Below, one piece after another: positions 6,657 to 12,234 of a DNA stretch of 12,234 bases. The stretch's first letter is position 1. Every line of letters begins with the position of its first letter. A program made the position numbers and the translations under genes. The stretch comes from Lysobacterales bacterium. Lineage in GTDB: Bacteria > Pseudomonadota > Gammaproteobacteria > Xanthomonadales > Marinicellaceae. Under the pieces are notes generated by a model. That model made no database searches. It was not told where the DNA came from and saw nothing but the letters and a program-made list of their open reading frames with translations. Where the stretch lies: contig WGBZ01000380.1 of NCBI GenBank assembly GCA_015494035.1, positions 1 through 12,234 on the forward strand, given 5' to 3'.

Positions 6657-7016
6657 TTACAGTGAGTGGATGTACTCGGTCACCCAGTCAATTTCTTCTT
6701 CGGTCAAAATCATGTGTTTGCCAAATGGCGGCATGGATGTGAGGATATTCCGCTTGGTCGCGTCCCATATCTGTGCCCGCAGCTTTGCCTTGTCCGGGTA
6801 GCGCACGCTCATGGCAATCAATGGTGGCCCGAATGTGCCCGGAGCCTCCAGGTCTTCAATCACGTGGCAGGCCACGCAGTTGCCTTTTTTCCGGTCCAGC
6901 ACCACTTTTTTACCCAGCGCCCGGAGTTTCTCGCTGCTCATGTCGTTCTGGGCCAGTGCTGGCATGCTGGCAATGGCCAGCATGGCTGTCAGCAAGATCA
7001 GTGCTTTTTTCTTCAT
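6657..7016 (-). CDS. soxX: SoxX, monohaem cytochrome c subunit of SoxXA
   Basis: SoxX receives electrons from SoxA and hands them to the respiratory chain through small cytochromes c. The product has 119 residues, with a Sec signal cleaved near residue 22 (PALA before QND), so the mature protein has about 97 residues. The haem motif is CVACH (47-51). GTFGPPL, MSVRYPD and LRAQIWD follow, then the distal-ligand segment SMPPFGKHMILTEEEID (94-110; Met95 the likely sixth haem ligand). These are characteristic of SoxX. ATG 7016 has a modest AAGGG about 9 bases upstream. The gene is cut off from soxD by MITE-like element B, which ends 57 bases before the start codon, so its transcription must pass through, or start within or after, that element. 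Confidence 0.95.
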   Translation of the reverse strand: MKKKALILLTAMLAIASMPALAQNDMSSEKLRALGKKVVLDRKKGNCVACHVIEDLEAPGTFGPPLIAMSVRYPDKAKLRAQIWDATKRNILTSMPPFGKHMILTEEEIDWVTEYIHSL

Positions 7017-7072
7017 ACGCGCTACCCTTTATGTGTTCGGCCCGCCAGGCGAGCCGGATGAAACAAGTTTAC

Positions 7073-7236
7073 GAGGGAAACTCTGATAGAATCGTGAACT
7101 CGCTTCTCACGCCTGAAATGCCCGATAACTGCGTTGAAGTTCTGGCCAATAACTGGCTATTAGCTGCGAACTCCGCCTTGTTCTCGAACATTTCCGGCAT
7201 AATCTGCTTTGTCCAGATTCAATCAGCGCTTCCCTG
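7073..7236 (-). mobile_element. MITE-like palindromic element, copy B
   Basis: This 164-base sequence on the minus strand starts CAGGGAAGCGCTGATTGAAT (from 7236). Its other end, read on the plus strand from 7073, is GAGGGAAACTCTGATAGAAT, an imperfect terminal inverted repeat of about 20 bases. The interior aligns with copy A along its length, sharing for example TGATTGAATCTGG, AGCAGATT, CAAGGCG, TAATAGC and CACGATTC. The apical hairpin GCCAATAA (7145-7152) with CTATTAGC (7157-7164) has a different sequence from that of copy A but keeps pairing. No reading frame for a transposase exists. Its first bases encode the end of soxD. Confidence 0.78.
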
Positions 7237-8283
7237 GCTGTGCTCGACCATGTATTTGACCGCAGCCGCGACTTCTTCGTCACTGAGCTGGGCCTGGCCG
7301 CCTTTGGGTGGCATCACGCCCGCTTCGCCCTGGAATCCGTTAATGGCGTGCTGAACCAGCGTGTCCATGCCTTTTTCGGCCCGCTTGCGCCATTCGTCGG
7401 CATCGCCGAATTTTGGTGCCCCGCCCAATCCACCTTCGTGGCAGAGTTTGCAGGCGGTTTCATAGACTTTTTTACCCACTTGTACAGCGGGGTCTTTTTT
7501 CTCTTTTCCATTGTCCTCGTCCAGACAGTCTTCTGCGCCAGAGCAATAACCCAGCAGGGCCACTTTGATTTCCATTTTGGACGGATCGCGGCAATCCTTC
7601 ATGCAGCGCTCCTGCGGGGTGTCGGGACGCATATCGGGGATAAAGCCGTCTTCGTTAGGCATGTGGATGCTGCCGAAAGTTTCCTTGCTGAGCACGAAGT
7701 CCTCATCGGTGATGATTTCGTTCAGGTAGAGAACGTAGGCGGCAATTGACCATGCCTCGTCCCAGCTCAATGAATGGGGGCTGGGGAATGGCATGGCGCG
7801 GTGCACGTAATCCAGCAAGGTGGACGCATAAGGCCAGTAGCTGCCCACGGTTTTTTCCGGTGAACCGGTTTTGATGGTGCCAATGCCGCCGGCCAGTTTG
7901 GGCCAGGCACCTTCGCCTTCACCAAAGGTGCCGTGGCAGCTGGCGCACTTCTCGTCATACAGCTCTTCGCCTTGGGCCGGCGTACCAGAACCTTCCGGCC
8001 AGCCGTGACCATCCGGACGCACGTCGATGTGCCATCCGGCAATTTCTTCGGCTGTGGCCGGCTTGCCCACATTGATGCCCTTGATGTCCACTTTCAGCGA
8101 CAGATAGGGATCGGCTGAAGCGGCTTGTTGGCTGGCAGACGATTGCGGCTTTTCGGCCGTGGCCTTGCTGGCTTCGGCCTGTTTGCCGGTGTCCGCCTGA
8201 CAGGCACTCAGCAGACCGGCCAGCGCCAGTGCTGTGACGGCGAGACCACCGGAATGAATGCTTTGTTTAGAAAATCTGAACAC
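7219..8283 (-). CDS. soxD: SoxD, dihaem cytochrome c subunit of sulfane dehydrogenase SoxCD
   Basis: SoxD is the electron-accepting subunit of SoxCD, which oxidises SoxY-bound sulfane sulfur. From GTG 8283 the product has 354 residues. It has two haem motifs, CASCH (113-117) and CKLCH (278-282), with probable Met ligands in RAMPFPSP (Met164) and GVMPPKGG (Met324). Between them is a Cys-rich segment: RCMKDC (227, 231), then YCSGAEDC (247, 253). The open frame runs 41 codons further upstream inside soxC, but only the GTG start gives a sensible N-terminus: hydrophobic residues 14-25 and lipobox LSAC (Cys28), with AGAGGTGG just upstream. The start overlaps the soxC stop by 17 bases, so translation is probably coupled. 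A linker rich in Ala, Ser, Gln and Lys follows the lipid site. The last five codons (QGSAD) and the TGA lie in element B. Confidence 0.93.
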   Translation of the reverse strand: MFRFSKQSIHSGGLAVTALALAGLLSACQADTGKQAEASKATAEKPQSSASQQAASADPYLSLKVDIKGINVGKPATAEEIAGWHIDVRPDGHGWPEGSGTPAQGEELYDEKCASCHGTFGEGEGAWPKLAGGIGTIKTGSPEKTVGSYWPYASTLLDYVHRAMPFPSPHSLSWDEAWSIAAYVLYLNEIITDEDFVLSKETFGSIHMPNEDGFIPDMRPDTPQERCMKDCRDPSKMEIKVALLGYCSGAEDCLDEDNGKEKKDPAVQVGKKVYETACKLCHEGGLGGAPKFGDADEWRKRAEKGMDTLVQHAINGFQGEAGVMPPKGGQAQLSDEEVAAAVKYMVEHSQGSAD

Positions 8284-9619
8284 TGTCCACCTCTCCGCTT
8301 TCCTTGACCATCCATGTGTGAATGGCGTTGTTATGATAAATGAAGTGTGTGCCGCGTGCGTCCCGCATTTGCTTGTAGGTGGGCTGCACGTAGCCGGTTT
8401 CATCAATGGCCCGGCTCTGAATCAGCAATTTCTCGCCGTTCCAGTTAAACGGAATCGCAAAGCGTGTCCAGGCTTTGGGCAGCACCAGGCCCTTAAGCTG
8501 GGCGGTTTGCCAGGTGACGCCACCGTCGAAGGACACATCCACGGCTTTGATGCGGCCCTTGCCTGACCAGGCCAGGCCTTCGAGGATGTACTTACCCTTG
8601 CCTTTCAGCGGTTTTTCCGGACAGGGGAAGGTGACCACGGATTTGGCTTCCATTTCCATGGAGAAAATATAGGCCTTGCCCCAGCGGTCCTTGTAATCTT
8701 CCCGCCGTGGGTAGAGCAAATCGGTGTATTTGGAGGTTTCTTCACGCTGATAATACGGCTTGTCGCCCACTTCCAGCCGGCGCAACCATTTGATCATAGT
8801 ATTACCCTCCCAACCGGGGTTGAAGAGGCGAATGGGGAATCCGTTTTCCGGACGCAGCGGCTCGCCATTCTGGGCAAACACCACCAGGGAGTCGTCCAGG
8901 GCTTTCTCGATGGGAATGGAACGGCTCATGGCCGCGCCGTCGGCACCTTCGGCCAGTATCCATTTGCCTTCCGGCTTGACGCCCACTTCCTCCAGCAGGT
9001 AACGCAGGGGCACGCCAGTCCATTCGCAACAGCTGTTCATGCCGTGGGTAAATTGCAGACGGCCCATTTGCGGCCCCTTGATTTCCATGCCGCCGTTGGC
9101 GGGGCATTCCAGGAAATGAATGCGCGATTCACTGGGGAAGCGCATCAGGTCTTCCATGGTGAAAATAATCGGCCGTTCCACCATGCCGTGAATCATCAGG
9201 CGGTGTTCATCCGGGTTAATGGTGGGCACACCGGCGTGGTCGCGCTCGAACACCAGGCCGTTGGGTGTGATAATGCCCTTGATGTCCGCCAGCGGGGAAA
9301 AACTGATGGAAGCAATGGAATCTGGCGTCAGCCAGGGCACCCGGCGACGAACAATTTTTTCTGCCACGTAGGGCGAAGGCTGGCCGTATGGGTGAGTGTT
9401 TACCGGCAGGCCCAGTTTTTTCATCCATTCCGGCGTATTCGGGGGCAGGTTATTGCTGGCCATGGCCGAACCGGCCACCACAGCACCGGAAAAGGCGGCC
9501 GCGTTTTTAATAAACCGGCGTCGATCGACGCCGCTGAGCTTTTCAGACTCCTCGTGTAACAACTGGGCCAAAGCGTCTGACTGCCGCAGCCCTGTGCCTT
9601 TGTTTTTGCCTTTACTCAT
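8267..9619 (-). CDS. soxC: SoxC, molybdopterin sulfane dehydrogenase catalytic subunit
   Basis: SoxC is the molybdenum-cofactor subunit of SoxCD, a sulfite-oxidase-family enzyme that removes six electrons from the sulfane sulfur left on SoxY. The 450-residue product begins with a long polar n-region, a Tat motif DRRRFIKN near 32-39 and a hydrophobic stretch ending at SAMA near 54. The cofactor domain contains HFLECPANGG, with the Mo-binding Cys at about residue 172, and later FPIRLFNPGWEGNTMIKWL. The C-terminal Mo-co dimerisation domain includes SFDGGVTW. The chosen ATG (9619) has GGAG 8 bases upstream. An ATG seven codons earlier lacks a ribosome site. It is the first gene of the sox cluster, with an extended -10 promoter candidate about 75 bases upstream. 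The presence of soxCD implies full oxidation to sulfate. Confidence 0.95.
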   Translation of the reverse strand: MSKGKNKGTGLRQSDALAQLLHEESEKLSGVDRRRFIKNAAAFSGAVVAGSAMASNNLPPNTPEWMKKLGLPVNTHPYGQPSPYVAEKIVRRRVPWLTPDSIASISFSPLADIKGIITPNGLVFERDHAGVPTINPDEHRLMIHGMVERPIIFTMEDLMRFPSESRIHFLECPANGGMEIKGPQMGRLQFTHGMNSCCEWTGVPLRYLLEEVGVKPEGKWILAEGADGAAMSRSIPIEKALDDSLVVFAQNGEPLRPENGFPIRLFNPGWEGNTMIKWLRRLEVGDKPYYQREETSKYTDLLYPRREDYKDRWGKAYIFSMEMEAKSVVTFPCPEKPLKGKGKYILEGLAWSGKGRIKAVDVSFDGGVTWQTAQLKGLVLPKAWTRFAIPFNWNGEKLLIQSRAIDETGYVQPTYKQMRDARGTHFIYHNNAIHTWMVKESGEVDSVQIF

Positions 9620-9698
9620 GGATTGGTCTCCGATCAACATTTGTCCGGCCGTGGGTTTGTTTCAGGTATATGCGGCCATTTTGAATTAGCAACCACTA

Positions 9699-9727
9699 AT
9701 ATTACCAGCTTATCCGGCCATAAATCC
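9699..9727 (-). promoter_or_regulatory. Candidate extended -10 promoter for the sox operon
   Basis: On the minus strand TGG-TAATAT (9707-9699) matches an extended -10 element. The region 17-18 bases further upstream gives only a weak -35 (GGATTT or TGGATT, 9728-9722). It lies in the 213-base gap between the mutM stop and the soxC start, the only substantial upstream space in the cluster. The expected leader is about 75 nt. A run of eight T plus a G-rich run (9735-9750, plus strand) lies just upstream. I see no clear mutM terminator in this gap. Confidence 0.35.
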
Positions 9728-9832
9728 AGCCCGGGGGGAAATTTTTTTTAACCGTTGTCACTGAACTTTCCTTTTGTACCACAGCGCGTGATTTGGCGCA
9801 AAGCAGGCTTCAACCATCACAGGGTATACGTT

Positions 9833-10651
9833 TTATTTGCCGGTTTTCTGGCATCGGGGGCAGAAATAACTGCTGCGCTGACCAATGGTGGCGCTGACAA
9901 TGGCTTTGCCACAGCGCGCACAGGCATCTCCAGCCCGCCCATAAACTGCCAGCGCCTGGGCAAAATAACCCGGCTGGCCGTTGGCGTTGACAAAATCCTG
10001 CAAGGTGGTACCACCGGCAGCAATGGCTTGCAGTAGCGTGTCACGGATGGCTTTTGCCAGACGCTGATAGGTGGCTCGTGACAAGCGGCCAGCGGTGGCT
10101 TTTGGCCAGATACCGGCAGCAAAGAGGGCTTCGCTGGCATAGATATTGCCGACGCCCACCACAATACGCGAATCCATGATGAAGGTCTTCACGGCCTGTC
10201 GCCGGCCACGGGATGCCCGGAAAAGGTAATCTCCATTGAACACTTCACCCAGGGGTTCCGGGCCAAGGCGGGCAATGAGCGGGTGCTGCGTGGCGTCTTC
10301 AGCCAGCAAGACGCAGCCAAAGCGGCGCGGGTCATGATAGCGCAGAACGCCATCGGCCAGCTGCCATTCCACGTGGTCGTGCTTGCGCCGGGCGCTGCCA
10401 TCGGTGTCCACCCGCAATGAACCGGACATGCCCAGATGAATCAGTACATCACCGGCGGGTGTATTCAGAATCAGGTATTTCCCCCGGCGCTGCACCACCT
10501 TGACGGTTTGGCCGCGCAGGGTTTCGGCCAGGTGCTCCGGCACCGGCCAGCGCAGTCCGGCATGGTGCACGCTGACTTGCTTGATGCGACAGTTTTCCAG
10601 CCACGGTCGAATGCCGCGGGCGGTGGTTTCCACCTCAGGCAATTCAGGCAC
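9833..10651 (-). CDS. mutM: Formamidopyrimidine-DNA glycosylase (Fpg/MutM)
   Basis: This base-excision repair enzyme removes 8-oxoguanine and formamidopyrimidines and cleaves the abasic site. From GTG 10651 the product is 272 residues, close to E. coli Fpg (269). The start is fixed by chemistry: the mature N-terminus must be the catalytic Pro2 followed by Glu3, and GTG is directly followed by PELPEVETT. An upstream in-frame TTG would bury that proline. Lys58 in RRGKYLI matches the conserved beta-strand lysine. HLGMSGSLR, the GVGNIYASE helix-two-turns-helix region and a C-terminal zinc finger with Cys244, 247, 264 and 267 are all present. The start overlaps the end of nudC by 8 bases and lacks a good Shine-Dalgarno site, so translation is probably coupled to nudC. 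Confidence 0.97.
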   Translation of the reverse strand: MPELPEVETTARGIRPWLENCRIKQVSVHHAGLRWPVPEHLAETLRGQTVKVVQRRGKYLILNTPAGDVLIHLGMSGSLRVDTDGSARRKHDHVEWQLADGVLRYHDPRRFGCVLLAEDATQHPLIARLGPEPLGEVFNGDYLFRASRGRRQAVKTFIMDSRIVVGVGNIYASEALFAAGIWPKATAGRLSRATYQRLAKAIRDTLLQAIAAGGTTLQDFVNANGQPGYFAQALAVYGRAGDACARCGKAIVSATIGQRSSYFCPRCQKTGK

Positions 10652-11531
10652 GGCGCAGAAAATCGTCAATCAGGCTGTGGGCCACGGTAAATCGTGGCGG
10701 GATCGACACCAGGCCGCGTTCAATGGCGTTTTTCAGGTCAGTACGGGAAAACCACTGCACGTCTTCCAGCTCGTCATCCAGGCGGATGTCCTCGTTGATG
10801 GCCGTGGCAGTAAAGGCCAGCATCAACGAGGCCGGAAACGGCCACGGCTGGGAACCCTGATACTGGATATCGGTGACCTGGATATTGGCTTCTTCCAGCA
10901 TTTCCCGCTTCACGGCTTCTTCGATGGTTTCGCCCGGCTCGACGAAACCGGCCAGGGCCGAATACACGTTCGGGGGCCAGTTGGCCTTGCGACTGAGGAG
11001 GCAGCGATCGCCCTTGCTGATGAGCACAATAATGGCCGGCTCAATGTGCGGAAATTGCTCGTGGCCTTGTTGACACAACAGGCGGTGACCGGCCGAATGC
11101 ACCCGATTGGGTGAACCACAGCGTGGGCAATAGCGGCGGTTGCGCTGCCACAGATCCAGGCCACGGGAATACATGGCAATGTGCGCCTGTTGCGAGTCCA
11201 GACGCAATGCCGAACGGCGCAGGGAGGTGAAGCGGCTGCCTGTCTGCGCTTCCAGGGCTTGGGCCTGATCGGAATCCAGCGGGCAGGCAAACCACAGCTC
11301 GTCATCGAGTATGCCAAGAAAACAGGGCACGCTGCCGGGGACGGGTTCATCCAAGACCCACAGCTGCTGTTCAGGCCGGGTGGTATACAGGTGGCGACCG
11401 TTGTACACCGGCAGGTAATGGGTTTTTTTCTTCTGCGCCAGGCGCGTCAGTTGTTCCGGGCACTCGCGCAGGTGGGTGGCCCGGTCCAGGCGGCTTTCGG
11501 TAAAAAAGATGGAAGGCAGGACAGCACTCAT
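10644..11531 (-). CDS. nudC: NADH pyrophosphatase / NAD-cap RNA decapping Nudix hydrolase NudC
   Basis: NudC hydrolyses NAD(H) to NMN(H) and AMP and removes NAD caps from RNA 5' ends. From ATG 11531 the product has 295 residues. The Nudix box starts at about residue 195 (GFVEPGETIEEAVKREMLEE), with Asn where the box usually has its second Gly. The diagnostic NudC motif SQPWPFPAS follows at 227-235. A zinc ribbon precedes the Nudix domain, with Cys135 and Cys138 (CPRC) and Cys153, but the fourth cysteine is missing: the text is CQQGHEQFPH, leaving His157 or a neighbour as a possible replacement ligand. The frame is open to a TTG at 11573 inside erpA. The ATG is preferred although its ribosome site is weak. 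It lies 14 bases after erpA and overlaps mutM. Confidence 0.93.
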   Translation of the reverse strand: MSAVLPSIFFTESRLDRATHLRECPEQLTRLAQKKKTHYLPVYNGRHLYTTRPEQQLWVLDEPVPGSVPCFLGILDDELWFACPLDSDQAQALEAQTGSRFTSLRRSALRLDSQQAHIAMYSRGLDLWQRNRRYCPRCGSPNRVHSAGHRLLCQQGHEQFPHIEPAIIVLISKGDRCLLSRKANWPPNVYSALAGFVEPGETIEEAVKREMLEEANIQVTDIQYQGSQPWPFPASLMLAFTATAINEDIRLDDELEDVQWFSRTDLKNAIERGLVSIPPRFTVAHSLIDDFLRRA

Positions 11532-11545
11532 GCCTGATGGCGGCT

Positions 11546-11878
11546 TCACTCGATGGAAAATGAACTGCCACAACCGCAGGTGGTTTTGGCATTGGGGTTG
11601 TGAATGGCAAAACGTGAGCCTTGCAAGTCTTCCAGGTAGTCGATGGTGGCGCCGCGCAGGTACGGGTAGCTCATGGGATCAACCACGACTCGGGCGCCAT
11701 TCTTTTCCACGGATATGTCACCGGGTTCGTCGCCTTCCTCGAAGGCAAAGCCGTATTGAAAACCGGAACAGCCGCCACCAATGATGTACACCCGCAGGTT
11801 CAAATCCGGATTGCCTTCTTCCAGCACCAGTTGCTGGATTTTGGCGGCGGCATTGTCGGTGAGGTTTATTGCTGTCAC
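11546..11878 (-). CDS. erpA: ErpA-type iron-sulfur cluster carrier/insertion protein
   Basis: This A-type carrier passes Fe-S clusters to apo-proteins. From GTG 11878 the product has 110 residues, with ligand cysteines in [11 protein letters not shown] (Cys37) and [10 protein letters not shown] (Cys101 and Cys103). [28 protein letters not shown]-like LQGSRF and [13 protein letters not shown] match ErpA more closely than IscA or SufA from memory, so the symbol is a family-level call. The frame extends 20 codons upstream into the bactofilin gene, but that extension is basic and unlike ErpA. The GTG lies one base after the bactofilin TAA, suggesting coupled translation; AGGA is about 13 bases upstream, rather far. 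Confidence 0.93.
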   Translation of the reverse strand: MTAINLTDNAAAKIQQLVLEEGNPDLNLRVYIIGGGCSGFQYGFAFEEGDEPGDISVEKNGARVVVDPMSYPYLRGATIDYLEDLQGSRFAIHNPNAKTTCGCGSSFSIE

Positions 11879-11879
11879 G

Positions 11880-12234
11880 TTAAGCTGTCTGTTCCTGTTT
11901 TTTCTTGGAATGCGCCGAGCCTGAGTCTTCCACGGCACGAATCTGGCCCTCGGGCTGGCCTTTGTAGATCAATTGACCATTGATTTGGGCGCCGGTTTCC
12001 ATTTCGATGTTCTTGTAGTAAATGTTGCCATTGATGCGTGCGCGACTGGCCACTTCGATTTTTCCACTGGCCTCTATGTCGCCTTCCACCTGACCGTTGA
12101 TGACCACATTGGCCACCTGGATGCGGCCGATGATGTGGCCATTTTCGCTGATGGTGATGACATCATCGCTGCCGGTGGCAACCAGGGCGCCTTCGACCGT
12201 GCCATCCACATGCAACACGCCGGTAAAATGGATG
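11880..12234 (-). CDS. Bactofilin (5' end beyond window)
   Basis: This is the C-terminal part of a bactofilin, a polymerising beta-helical cytoskeletal protein that scaffolds cell-wall or polar structures at the membrane. The frame is open to the right edge, so the true start is outside. About 118 codons are visible. The sequence shows the short repeating pattern of the right-handed beta-helix, with recurring V.G.V.G / I.G.I steps such as [44 protein letters not shown] and [16 protein letters not shown] polar tail rich in Ser, Lys, Glu and Gln (about the last 25 residues) follows the helix. Bactofilin genes are often found next to erpA in gammaproteobacteria as I recall, which agrees with this arrangement; no functional link to Fe-S transfer is implied. 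Confidence 0.9.
   Translation of the reverse strand, partial: IHFTGVLHVDGTVEGALVATGSDDVITISENGHIIGRIQVANVVINGQVEGDIEASGKIEVASRARINGNIYYKNIEMETGAQINGQLIYKGQPEGQIRAVEDSGSAHSKKKQEQTA

Noticed and set aside
4322..7236. Composite transposon bounded by the two inverted element copies
   Set aside because: The copies are inverted and flank soxX, Y, Z, A and the lipoprotein gene, but there is no transposase and the gene order is the normal sox order, so independent insertions explain it better.
9735..9750. G-run plus T-run between mutM and soxC as a terminator
   Set aside because: The T-run is on the plus strand, the wrong direction for mutM, and no stem pairs next to it.
1..12234. CRISPR array, tRNA or rRNA genes
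   Set aside because: No regularly spaced repeats, cloverleaf-like sequence or conserved rRNA segments were seen on either strand.

Overview
All convincing genes in this window are on the minus strand. It looks like chromosomal DNA of a sulfur-oxidising proteobacterium, most likely gammaproteobacterial. The evidence is an A-type Fe-S carrier very close to ErpA, a NudC and MutM of gammaproteobacterial type, and a sox cluster with a single-haem SoxA. No tRNA, rRNA, CRISPR array or complete insertion sequence is visible.

In the direction of transcription (right to left), the window opens with a housekeeping group: the 3' part of a bactofilin gene, erpA, nudC and mutM. These are separated by 1 to 14 bases or overlap. 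A complete sox cluster follows in the order soxC, soxD, soxX, soxY, soxZ, soxA, a small lipoprotein gene in the soxK position, and soxB. After a strong terminator and a 476-base spacer comes a large exported protein that runs off the left edge. It carries two copies of a Trp-rich module and has no recognised function.

The sox genes encode the periplasmic thiosulfate-oxidising multienzyme system. SoxXA(K) couples thiosulfate oxidatively to the C-terminal cysteine of SoxY, which is held by SoxZ. SoxB hydrolyses off sulfate. The molybdenum/haem pair SoxCD oxidises the remaining sulfane sulfur. Because soxCD is present, complete oxidation to sulfate without obligate sulfur-globule storage is predicted. 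The single-haem SoxA next to a small lipoprotein suggests the three-subunit SoxAXK form. SoxD and SoxB both carry lipoboxes and may be membrane anchored.

The least expected feature is a pair of about 165-base, transposase-free, MITE-like elements inside the sox cluster (4322-4489 and 7073-7236, opposite orientations). They share terminal inverted repeats and a long imperfect palindrome whose stems differ in sequence but keep their pairing. Both lie exactly at the 3' ends of genes and supply their stop codons, and in soxD also the last five codons. Intrinsic terminators between soxZ and soxA, before soxB and after soxB suggest that the cluster is transcribed in segments.
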